56,359 nucleotides of DNA from Gnetum montanum (taxonomy: Eukaryota; Streptophyta; Gnetopsida; Gnetales; Gnetaceae). Location of the stretch: contig MNCI01002775.1 in NCBI GenBank assembly GCA_015680685.1, positions 1 through 56,359 on the forward strand. Reading direction: 5' to 3'. The stretch's first letter is position 1, and each line of letters opens with the position of its first letter. Below the pieces are notes generated by a model, which saw only the letters and a program-made list of their open reading frames with translations, had not been told where the DNA came from and made no database searches. Shown one piece after another: positions 46,191-56,359 of this stretch. The position numbers were made by a program, and so were the translations under genes.

Positions 46191-48640
46191 TCATATAAGC
46201 TTAAGGTAGTATTTTTCTACTTCAAGGATTACTTAACTTGATCCATTACACTAAGGAAGTTTTTGTCATTGGCTATGGGCTTGTCACCCAAGTTGTGCTT
46301 TACTTCCTCCATACGTCCCAAAAGGTAAACTTTAGCTTTAGGCTATGGTTGCTATGGTTCTTCTTTGTTATTTTGGTTATGGCCTTTAGTGTCCTCCTAC
46401 GACTTGTTAGTTGAAGGAGACCAGAGGAAGTCATTGGTATAGCTAAGATGGGAGTGGGCTTTGGTGGGCCCACTTCATCTTGTGCCTCCATCTACTTATC
46501 TTCCTTGCTGTCAGGCTTTTGCTTATACTTTCTCCTTTGGTTGTATGAAATTTTTTTCTTGTCAGCCATTGGTTGTAAGTAAGAGGCAATAGCATTGGCC
46601 ACCTCAGGGGTCTTTGTGTAGTTGTTTTAGCTACAACTATTTAGGTTGTATTAGGTTGGGAAACCTTGATGATAAAAGGTCCCTTTGTAGGCATTCATTA
46701 TGGTACCCTTATAAAAAAGGGAGGTCTTGAGCTATGGGAAGCTAAAGAAGCTCTTTCATTGTAAATGGATACTTGGATCACAAATGGTTCTCTAGTAGGT
46801 CTTTGATTATCATCACTTGTGAATGTCGAGATAACATAGGGGTTATCATTAGCATTCAATGTGTCTTTATAGACCTACATTGACTGGTTTTGTGGCCAAA
46901 CTAGGTTAGAAGCATCTATGACTAGTTCCCCCCTATCTATCATCCCTTGTAGGTCATCCTTCAACGTAAAGCAGAAGTCTGTATCATTACTAGGTAGTTG
47001 ATGATAATGGAAAATTTGGTCTAGCTTGAAGTATCTAGGCAACAAGGGATCATCTTTCACTACTTGAGAGGGATCTTTGGCTATTTCACATAGTCACTCA
47101 TGTTTCTTTCAAGCAACTTCGATCATTTTTTTGTGTTGCATGCATCCACTTCTTAATAGTTGATCAAGAAACTTGGATGATTTTAGTGGCAACTTAATAT
47201 ACTTAGACCTATCCTTCCTTTCAAAGTTATGTTTGTTTGATGTTGATGTATCAGTCCCAACAGTTGACTATTGGCTACTATGGTTACTGGTGGGGGCCTT
47301 GGGTGGACTGACCTTTAGCCCTTGGTTTATTGTCTTCTTTTCCTTGGTTACAGCTGCTATATTAGTGTTTCCTTGTTTGTTCTTTTCTTTCTCTCTTCAA
47401 GTTTGTTGGTTTTATATGATACATAGGCCAGATCATGCCTAGCCTCTACAACATCCTCTATGTTTTTGGTTTGCAAGAATGCATGGCTAAGAGACTATGG
47501 ATCAAGGTAGTAAATTTTTGACTTGATGAAGTCATTAACTACTCCCTTGAATATGGCTAACAAGTGGGCTTCAACTATGGTCTTTGGTATTTCATTTAGT
47601 AGTCCATTCCACCATTGAATGGATTTCTATATGGATTTTAAAGGCCCTTGCTTGACCTTCATGAGCTGATCAAGAATTATGTCAAGCTTCAAGTTATACT
47701 TCAAGTGGTTGACAATCTAGGCTACTAAGTCTTCCAGAGAGGTTATAGATCCTCTAAGTAATGCATGATACCAATCAAGTGCTTTCCCAATCAAAGACAT
47801 GGGGAAAGTCCTCATGATGGCATGAGGCCATGGCTGCAAAAGCAAACATTCAGATCAAAAGGTAATAAGGTGAGCATTAGGGTCACCTTCTTCATTATAT
47901 TTGCTAAATTGTGGAATGGGGACACCAGGAGGAACTATCAATGATGGGACTATAAGACTTATATTATTATCTTGGTATAAGTTCATAATGTTGACAATTT
48001 GTGTGGTAGAGGCTTTCAACCTCTTCAATTCCTCTATTAGGTTCTAGATCATTTGGAAGGCTTGATCCATGCCTTGTGATGGCCCCACAGTCTACGAGGT
48101 ATGCACATAAGATTGTGAAATTTGTTATGAGGCTTGTGGACTCATTATGGGCTGCATGACAGAGGGAAAAAGTTGCACTATAATTTTTGCTTATGGGCCA
48201 AACAAATAAAAAGATGCTTGTGCTAGTACTTGAGGCACAAATGGGAAAAACATGGTGTGTAATCCCATGTGAGTAGTTATTGGATTTGTGGTGGTAAAAC
48301 CCACCACTAATGGTTTTTTATTTTGTGGTTGTGTTGCAAATGGCATTAATATGTTGTAATTTGTTATTTGTGGCATTGACTAAGTGTGATTTGTTGCTAC
48401 AATTGATGTGGAATCTACCATAGTAGGACATGGAGGAGTGGAAGATGATGACATCATACCCATTGAGAAAACAAAACCATTAGGGGAAGGTTTTGTAACC
48501 TTGGGGAATGTTTGGTTGAACAACCCTCCAAGGATGTTTTCAAGTTTAGATTCTATCCTAAATTCAATCTCTTCTTCCTATTGTTTCCCAAAGGTAGGTT
48601 GGTCATCTTTATTTTCTACAGTAATCAATTAGGCTAGGAT
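46191..48640 (-). pseudogene. gag: gag of Tat-like element T1
   Basis: Minus strand. The N-terminal part is near 48376 (MPQITNYNILMPF). The retrotransposon-gag core lies around 47950-47480, with IPQFSKYNEEGDPNAHL, FPMSLIGKALDWYHALL and SIQWWNGLLNEIPKTIVEAH. A charged region follows, then DDPLLPRYFKLDQIFHYHQL (about 47040). This is the canonical Tat/Ogre gag order and differs from the Athila-like gags elsewhere in the window. Stops and shifts are frequent. It sits between leader 48641-50112 and the protease. Confidence 0.75.
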
Positions 48641-50112
48641 GCTAGAGTAGATGTCGTTTAGAGGAATTTCTTCATACAAGGGATGTACTCTTTCCCACCC
48701 ATGTGTATGAGCTCAAATTCCCTTTTGGCTTTGACTCTAATTTGGGTAATTAGGATGTCTACATGTATTTTGGCATAATTGAAGTCTTAATGATCTTCAT
48801 TTATGGCTGCAAAATTAGGACTCTTCCCTCTGACTCTCAAAGATCATCTACATTCAATGATGGCAAGGTCTTTGGGATCATACACCCTCATGACTTGTTG
48901 GTTATGATCTTTGCTAGTGAAGGTGAAGTGCAATTTGGTGGATTTTGCGAAAGACATGGCTATAGTGCTAAGAATTGCTTATGAATAGGCTATAAATGTT
49001 AAGATAAGAGTAAATTCCAATGAATGGAATTCAAAAAATCTTAGAGAAAATTAAAATGGAAAAAAATGATATACTTACTAAAATTAGTAAGTGGGAGATA
49101 AGGGGGGTTTACCCCTTTACCAAAAATAGAATATTGGCAACATTGGCTTTAAACCTCCCCCAAGTTGACTTCCCAAGTGCCTCTACATTGAATATAGTAG
49201 GGGGGAAAGAAGGGGAGTGAGAAAATGGAAATATCACACCTTCCTATTCCAAAATTGGAGAGAGGGGGAGAAAGTTTTGAAGACCAAAGTGGAAACTTGG
49301 CAGTTTCCAAAGATGGTTTTAGCAGGTTTCTAACTTCCACCAAAAAGGAGGAAGAAGTGGCTTGGTTCATATGGAAACCAGTGTTGGTTTAGTGAGAAAT
49401 ATTATGGCAAAAAAAATTAAATGTTTACCAAGGCTTCTATGTTCTCTTTGTTCTATGAATTCACAACAAATGTTGTGAAATTCCAACACCCAAACCACCT
49501 ATAGCTTCCATGCTAACATTTCTACCACAAGGGGGGAGGAAAAGGTAGAATTGAATTCCTTGGGAGTTTTGGCTAGAAAATGATTTTTACCTTGCAGAAA
49601 AAGAGAATTTGGTTATAGAATTGGTTTTAAATTTCATCAACATTGGCCTCCCAATTGCTCTCACACTGGGTATGGTAGAGGGGGAAAAGAAGGAAGGGTG
49701 AGATAATGGGAATCTCACACCTCCTATCTCAATGTTGATTGGGGGGGATGGGGGAATGGTTGAAAATCCAAAGTAGAAAGTTAGTATTTTTCCACTAAAA
49801 TTGGTTTCATGCAACTACTAATTTCCCCAGCTTAGAAATTTGGAGAGGAGGGGAGTCAATTCACATATGAGGTGAACCACCCACTTCTAGAAACAAGAAT
49901 ATAAACTTTTGACAATAAAAAATAATGTGGGAAAGAGATATTAATGTTGGCTTTAGGCCTTAAAATTCATAGCAAGTGCTATAAAAAACCAAAGCCTAAC
50001 CACTTGCAACTTCCATGTTGTAGTTTTGGTCACAGGGGGGAAGGACCAACATTAATTTTTCAAAGGTCTTGGCTACAATAAAAATAATAAATATAACTAC
50101 AGAATTTAGGCA
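48641..50112 (-). repeat. Leader of T1 with a tandem duplication of about 480 bp
   Basis: Two similar units: about 49135-49600 and 49615-50095. Each holds, in order, GGCTTTAAACCTC / GGTTTTAAATTTC, CTTCCCAAGTGC / CCTCCCAATTGC, a G-rich run (GTAGGGGGGAAAGAAGGGGA / GTAGAGGGGGAAAAGAAGGA), TCACACCT and a second G-rich run. It lies between the primer-binding site and gag, so it is the untranslated leader. No gene is visible. Confidence 0.65.
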
Positions 50113-50132
50113 AAGGCCCTCCTTCTAGTGCC
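50113..50132 (-). other. Primer-binding-site-like sequence of T1
   Basis: The minus strand reads TGGCACTAGAAGGAGGGCC, starting TGG about ten bases after the LTR end. Position and form fit a tRNA primer site. I do not assign the tRNA. Confidence 0.6.
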
Positions 50133-50141
50133 AAGAAAAAT

Positions 50142-51420
50142 TGTTGTGACTGAAAACCTCAATTGCTGGAATGGAAACCAAGGATCTTCATCACAAGTAG
50201 TTCCTCAACCCCAAACCCGTAGGGCCCTCATAATAAAAATGGGATTTGAGGCATCCTAGTCGGTCTAGTAGGTCAACCAAGAACTTGAGAGATGCAAAAC
50301 ATAGAAATATGAATAAATCCAAATGATGCACCAATAATAAATCTATCTTTGAACACAAACCTCAAAACTTAAAACTTTATTAAGAAAAGAATAATGAATA
50401 AGTTAGAGAAACATGTACAAATGGTGCTTGGATGACCAAAAAAGGGATCCACATGTACAAGAGTTCAAAGTCTATTGAAGTCAAGATGATCTACTCCATG
50501 ATATAGGTGCCAAGCCACTCCTGATGCTATAGGATCTCCCTTTATTGCTATAGCCTTGGATCAAATGTCAAGGCCTCAATGCCTCCATGCTAGGATTTAA
50601 GAGATTGTAAGTATGGGAACTTGCAAAAGCTCCTAAGTACCTAAAAATGCCCTAGGCATGGAGTTGTGTCTTTTCAAAAAAAAATGTTGAACCTTTATCC
50701 AAATTGCTAAAATTTGTTAAAAATAATGTCTTGAACTTATCAAAAAACCATGAACCAATTGCTCTCCTTTTGCTTAGAATTGCTAAAAAATGCTAAACCT
50801 GTAAATAGTGTTGGAGTTTAGCTTTTATAGAGCTTTTGGGCCATGAATGGGGCTATTGGCTATGATTGAACTAAAAAATGGCTACAAAAATGGCTGCAAA
50901 TTTGATGTAATTTTGCTGCAAATTGGCTACCAAATTTAGGTGAAATGGACATCCAAATTTGGGGGGTTACTAAAAATAGTAGGTGCTTTCCCCATGGTCA
51001 TTTTTTTTACTAAAAAGAGTAACCGAGGTACCCCTTCCATGCTAAGCTCTCTACCATGCTTGTTGAAGTGCCCGCTCAACATTGAAGTGCACAACTTGAT
51101 GAATTTTGCTTCTTGTGGCTTCCAAATTGGTTGTTTGAATTTTCCACGCTAGGGGGAAACTTTCTAGGCTTGGGAGAAAGTCTCCAAGCTAGGGGGAAAT
51201 TTTTCAAAATGTGCCTTTGGTCTCCATCTTAAAGGGAGAGGGGAGTTTTCAAGCACCCCCACCCCCCAAATCCTTCCATGTTGGGGGTAGGTGAGATCTA
51301 CTCTCCTGCATGTGTTTTCAACATAGAAAAATGTCTACTCCTTGCCCGCACCCACCCTACCCCCCACCCCCTCCCTCCCAAGCCCAACTATAGACACTAG
51401 GTGACTTTTTTCACTTAGGG
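50142..51420 (-). mobile_element. 5' LTR of Tat-like element T1
   Basis: The plus strand begins TGTTGTGACTGAAAAC, co-linear with the LTR at 19729. A minus-strand TATA box, CTCTATAAAAGC, lies at 50821-50832, about 690 bp from this end. U3 runs to roughly 51250-51420. Its outer end is not sharp, because it meets the ORF D element there. The sequence is too different from 19729 for the two to be the LTRs of one young insertion. Confidence 0.55.
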
Positions 51421-51589
51421 AATGAGGCTTGACCACTTATGTGGCATTTTTAGCCCCAAAAGCATAAAGTATGTGAAATTGCCCATTTTAGATTACAATT
51501 TTTACATTTATAATGAAATTTTACCTCAGGATTCATGGGCTGAAAGCTACATGATGAAGATTGGTTATGATATGCATAATTTCGTGGTG

Positions 51590-53698
51590 TTTCAGGAGAT
51601 TCCCTATCAACCTTCCACAACTAATCTATCTAGAGATGAAGAATCAATTTATTCCATGCCTCATCAAGAAACTATGTCAAAGAGAAGGAATAGTCTATTA
51701 TACGAATGATGTTGTTAGGCATGTTCTGACCACCAATTGGGTAGAAATGATGAAAAACAAGACACCTATAATGATTATCCAAGAAGAGGAGTAGCAACCA
51801 CCACCTCCACCTACCACTTAAACAATTTTGCTAGACATTGTTGCAATCGCCCAACAATTTCACAAATACCAAGAATGGTTGTTGAGTGAACAAGAGCAAC
51901 AAGTAGGCACAAGTGGTGGGGACCCATCCATATACAAATTAGGAATGAGTCACCTAAATGATATGGCTTGAACAATCAACTTGATGTGTGGAGGTGGATC
52001 CATTTTCTCAGCCCAAAGAACACAGTTGCTTACAAGGTCAAATCCTAGTGCCAAAGAGGTCATGATATCTCTCATAGAACAACAGTCACTCCCAGAAATC
52101 TCTAGGAATGCCACAACCTTCTAGGTGCACTTAGAGGAAGGTGAGGGGGCAACTGTATTGGTGATGTAGCATCAAGAATAGGAGACAACAATAGATGTGG
52201 TTGTTGGCCAGATTACTGAAACACTCGACGTACCTACAGCATCTGCACCAGAACACTCAAGGATGTGTAGATGTCTACAAGAACCACAAGAGGTAGAATA
52301 AATGTAGCACAACATAAAGAACTACTGGATTGACTGGTGGGAATCAAAAAATTTCTTTTGAATGTCTTTAACCTTCCAAATAATATTACTGTAACCTAGT
52401 AGAAGTTGCTAAAGGCAAGAGACAAGAACATCATCTTGGAGAGGCAACTCGAAATAGCCAAGGAGCTAAACAACTACTTGGCTACTAAAGTTGCCAAACT
52501 AAGAGCCCAAATTGCTAACCCTACATTTCTCAACTTGGCATTGGTAAGAGATAAAGATATTGAACATCTTCACACTAGACTAAAAGGGGTTGAGGGTGCA
52601 ATCAAGAGGATGGTATTCTATTGATTCTTGGTAGAGACCACAAAGCACATAATTTAGAAGGCCTTGGATTAGACTTTCCAAGAGAATGTACAATTAATCA
52701 TTGAGAACCATCACCTATAGAATGTTGATGAGCATAGAAAATAATTAACCAACTTCATCCATCAACAACAGGAGAAACTATTCAAACCAAACATAGAACT
52801 AAGGAGATTGGCAACATAGAACAAAGACCTATTCATGGAGGAGGTTCATGCCCTTTTCCAAAAAACTGTGATTGAGGTAGCTACTTGGAAATTAGAGGCT
52901 CTCAAATTTGAGAGTCAAAGATCATTACAAAGAGTAGGTCAATATATAATAGGAAGTGAATAAAAACACATTCAGTTGGTAAAGGTAAAAGTGAATGAAA
53001 CCCTCTAACAACTCTAGCAAGGAAGAGATTTATGGCAACATATCATTGATGGGATAGATGCCTATACTAAGGCAGAAATCTGCATGAAGGAGTTGCAAAT
53101 CGAGAAGACGAAGGAATACATGGAGCTTGTCAATCTTTGCTATGAAAATTTAGCCATGTTGACTGCCGAACAACTGCAGTTAGAATTAGAGAAGTAGGTG
53201 GTCAACTTGTACTTGTTGTATGAGGCTGAGTTCAAGCATCATAAAGACACTAGGCAAAAGCTTGTGGTGGCAAACATTGAACTTGAAGTTCTCAAGGCAT
53301 GATTCACTAATCAACGATAAACTATCGAGCACCTGGCCAAGAGGATGAATGACTACCAAGAGTTGTAGAATGTAGTTAGGGTGTTCCATATTGAATGCAA
53401 ACTATTTGCTACCTAGTTTGTCAATGTAAAGGAAATGTTCTCTAGAATGCCCTATTCATGGGATATCTCCATTCCAACCAACATTGGTAATGTCACATGG
53501 ACTATGAATGATCCCTAGAGTAAGTAAGAGAAGATGAAAGCATTACTATATGCCTGTTACCTTCCATCAAAGTTTGTAGCTATAGCAAAACAAGCACAAC
53601 TACCTCATGTGCCCAAAGCTAACAAAGGTTCTTCAAAACATTAGGAGCCTCCACTACCTAGGACTATCTAATCTTCTTCACCACCTTCATGCCACTAG
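51590..53698 (+). pseudogene. ORF D copy 3, N-terminally truncated
   Basis: Aligned with copy 1 from INLPQLIYLEMKNQF (about 51595). It continues with a Pro-rich stretch (PPPPPTT, about 51800), EISRNATTF, then a 72-codon open piece at 52406-52624 (LERQLEIAKELNNYLATKVA). The long coil follows with VWQ-type counterparts (LWQHIIDGIDAYTKAEIC, KEYMELVNLCYENL) and the end EPPLPRTI. The stop is at 53696-53698. Heptad-like charge patterns suggest a coiled coil. The N-terminal domain is missing, cut near the T1 LTR. Most breaks are TAG stops. Role unknown. Confidence 0.6.
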
Positions 53699-53907
53699 AG
53701 GATGTGTTGTCCAATTTTTTATGTATTCATGTCATGGTATTCAATTTTGTGTCATGAACACCACAATTTTTGTATTATGTTGATTTGTACACTCAAGCAC
53801 TTAATTTTGTCAGGTCAATTATTTTGTTAAGAGATAGTCAATAATCTCATACCTTCTCAATTTTGTAAATGAACTCAAGCATGGGTTTTCATTTAGTTAT
53901 AGGGGTA
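53699..53907 (+). other. ORF D tail up to the 3' LTR, copy 3
   Basis: It ends AACTCAAGCATGGGTTTTC then ATAGGGGTATGATGAG, the same pre-LTR tail as at 13081 and 34311. Confidence 0.55.
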
Positions 53908-54845
53908 TGATGAGCATCAAATTATCATGTTGATGGACCCCTGTTGATGTGACCTCATCGATAGGGCCTCGTTTACATGGTGTTTCCCTATTAATGAGGC
54001 CAAATTGATATAGCATTCACTACATCAACATAGCCCTTCAACACATTCTTGTAGCAAAAATCATAAATACAAGCTTCCAACCATGTTTATGGGACATCAA
54101 GTCATAGTAGTAGCAAAACTTTTGTAGTTTTTACATTTGAAAGTTAGAATATTTTCTCAAGTGCCCATAGCAAGATTCATTGATTGTACAGATCTTTATT
54201 CAAGCATTGTTGTACCTAAGCATGAAAATGTATGTGATAATAAAGATGAGCTTCTTGATAAACCTTGCAGCATTCTAGATAGTTTAAATGTTTTATTCAT
54301 GCATTTAATGTTTTTAGTTATTTATTTCATGTTCCTGAGTGATTAAGTTGATTAAGTGATTAGCCAAGATAAGTTAAATATATTAAATACATAAGTACGA
54401 TTGCTTTGAGCATAAACATGTATTTTCTTGGTAATCCTAGCAACATTATTGTTTGGTGTGCCCAAGAGCGTAGTGCTTGGTAACCTAGTAGTGGATACAT
54501 GGGTTCAGGATGTATATGGAAAGTGGAACTAGATCCTTATGTATGGACTAGCTAGAGACTAGTTAAACAATTAAATTAAATTAGTTATCAATTTACTTCA
54601 TCTCTTTATTTAAGCACCAAAATCATAAAATATAAAATAATAAAAACCATATGCATCAATTACACTTAATCATACACTTGAGCTTCACAAGTGTAATTGG
54701 GAAGATAATGAATGACCATTAGGGCAAGGTTCACTTCCTAAAGGATTAGTGCACCAGAAACTAGAGAGTCCATGGAATTCAATTGGATCATGCATGAGCG
54801 CTTCATGATTCATATGGTTGGACATAGGGGTACCTCAACCATTCA
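53908..54845 (+). mobile_element. 3' LTR of the third ORF D element
   Basis: It starts TGATGAG and ends CATAGGGGTACCTCAACCATTCA, matching the inverse of GGCGAGGTACCCC at the gag-only LTR end. TATA-like CATAAATAC lies at 54061. It is co-linear with 13121-13940 and carries the end that copy lacks. Length is about 938 bp. Confidence 0.8.
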
Positions 54846-54984
54846 TTACATAATCTACAATCCATGGCTATTCTATTAAACTTATAGCCTTTACTGCTCT
54901 AGTGAGGAGGTCTCATTAGGAAATTGGTTTGATATGGGTTCTACTCAGTTGTCTATGTCCCGTTTTAACCTTAATAAATAATCC
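54846..54984. other. Unassigned junction sequence
   Basis: 139 bp between an LTR end and truncated RNase H coding on the other strand. Nothing recognisable. Confidence 0.3.
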
Positions 54985-56359
54985 AAGTACAAAATTTTTA
55001 GTCCCATTTTTATCAATCATTGTGATGTCAAATTCTTGAAGAATCATAAGCCATATTATCAGTTTGGGGTTAACCATTGGCTTGTTCATTAAAAATTGGA
55101 TGGCACTATGGTCTATGTGGACATAGATCTAGTAACTGAGCACATAATGTCTAAATTTTTCAAATGCATACACCACAACCATCAACTCCTTTTCAGTTGT
55201 GGTGTAGTTTAATTATGCTTCAATGATGCTCCTACTAGTATAATCTATGTAGTATAGTCTTTTTTAATCATCAAGTTATGTTCATACTACACCAAGTGCA
55301 TAGTTGGAGGCATCAATCATGATATAAAAGGCCTTGACCAATCTTGGGCTTGGAGGATTAGTGTGTCAACTAACTTCTATTTTAAAGTTTCATACAACTT
55401 TTCACATGACTTAGTCCACTCAAAAGATGCATCCTTCTTTGTGATTTCTACCAACAATTTGGCTATTTTCAAGAAGTTTTCAATAAATCTTCTCTAGTAT
55501 CCTATATGACCTAAAAAGGGTCTTACATCTTTTACTGTTGGTGGTCTTTAAGTGATATTTTGAATTACTTTGATTTTTTCAAGATTTACCTCTATACCAT
55601 TTTGGAGGATTTTGTTTCCTAGTACTATGCCTTCCTAGACCATAAGATGGCTTTTCTGCCAATTGAGCTTCAGATTAGTTTCAGCACATCTTTTAAGTAC
55701 TTTCTCTAACTATTCTAAGGCTTATCAAAATTCTAGCCCACATGTGGAAAAATCATCCATAAAAACTTCAACACCATTGCCTTTCTAATTTTGGAAGATG
55801 CTTAAAAATAGTCTCTAGAAGGTTGTTGGCACATTACATAGACCAAAAGGCATTTGTCTATAAGCAAATGTTCCCCATGAACTAGTGAACATGGTCATCT
55901 CTTGGTCCTCTAGTGCAATGTGGATTTGATTGTATCTATTATAACCATCCAGAAAACTATAGTACTCATGTCCTAAAATTTTATCCAAGACTTGCTCAAC
56001 AAAGGACAAAGGAAAATTATTCTTAAACATGGCTGAGTTCAATAGCCAAAAGTAGATGTAGACATGTCATTTGCCTCCCTTCTTTAGAACTATCACTAAT
56101 GGGATTACTCATTCACTATTTGCAATTAGATAAATGAATTCTACCTTTAGCAACTGTTACAATTCTTACTTAACTACCTCCTTGAGTTTAAGATTAAATC
56201 TTCATTGAGGTTGACATTTTGGTTTGACTGTAGGATTAGTGTAAATCCGATGTTGGTAGATTCAGGGATTAATTCCTATGATCTCATCATAAGACCAGGT
56301 GAATGCTATGGACTATATATTAAGCACTTCAAGTAGTTTTCCTTTTTGTTCCTTGTCTA
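54985..56359 (-). pseudogene. pol: RT and RNase H of a third Athila-like element, running off the window
   Basis: Minus strand. The RT entry is near 56330-56100. The core (56042-55815, 75 codons open) has NNFPLSFVEQVLDKI, FLDGYNRYNQIHIALED and TSSWGTFAYRQMPFGLCNV, then an F-x-DD-F box near 55750. RNase H continues to 54985 with TTTEKELMVVVYAFEKFRHY and IDKNGTKN, where it stops against unrelated sequence and integrase is absent. The motifs are those of element 1 at 3039-4865. The remainder (gag, protease) would lie right of the window. Confidence 0.85.

Noticed and set aside
19729-51420. A single 31-kb Tat element with all parts in between
   Set aside because: The two LTR regions share layout but are too diverged by eye to be a pair, and gene and arrays occur twice. 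Kept only as an alternative.

Overview
This window looks like plant nuclear DNA, about 56 kb of AT-rich, CpG-poor sequence made almost entirely of nested and decayed LTR retrotransposons. I see no intact host gene and no rRNA, tRNA or CRISPR locus. The families (Athila-like and Tat/Ogre-like Ty3/gypsy, many copies carrying extra ORFs) are typical of large-genome seed plants. I cannot name the species. Base 2400 is an N.

Layout. 1-450: a minus-oriented LTR fragment. 540-13940 (+): a decayed Athila-like element, with gag, protease, RT, RNase H and integrase at 540-6237, a 2.1 kb spacer, and an additional downstream ORF ('ORF D', 8377-12881). ORF D is interrupted by a young, CpG-rich solo LTR (10115-11755, 5-bp target duplication). 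A 3' LTR follows at 13121-13940. 13945-19728 (-): a second copy of the integrase-spacer-ORF D block, tail to tail with the first. 19729-26820 (-): the 3' half of a Tat/Ogre-like element (LTR, palindromic tandem array, integrase, two RNase H domains, RT with an intact YMDD, and a splice-acceptor-like site before RT). This element is inserted in the minus Athila-like copy. 26880-31755 (+): a second palindromic array, a promoter and a seven-exon gene. 33396-39323 (-): an LTR element with gag and a short ORF D but no pol (TR-GAG-like). 39555-44729 (+): a second copy of the multi-exon gene. 45055-51420 (-): a third palindromic array followed by the 5' half of a Tat-like element (protease, gag, leader with a tandem duplication, primer-binding site, LTR). 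51590-54845 (+): a third ORF D copy with its 3' LTR. 54985-56359 (-): RNase H/RT of another Athila-like copy, running off the window.

Two systems deserve attention. First, a multi-exon gene with an FCP1/HAD-phosphatase-like domain is present twice with the same exon boundaries. Each copy lies antisense to Tat-like sequence and beside a tandem array whose repeat unit keeps a palindrome through paired base changes. An antisense gene can keep its introns through retrotransposition, so I propose it is cargo of a Tat/Ogre-like element, possibly sitting in the protease-RT intron region. Second, ORF D (N-terminal domain resembling the 'putative plant transposon protein' domain, long coiled coil) recurs four times in Athila-like elements. 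Two of its starts sit directly after a splice-acceptor-like AG, and PPT-like tracts lie upstream, as expected for a separately expressed env-position gene.

The translations behind the minus-strand and split genes were done by eye. Exon and domain limits are approximate unless a motif is quoted.
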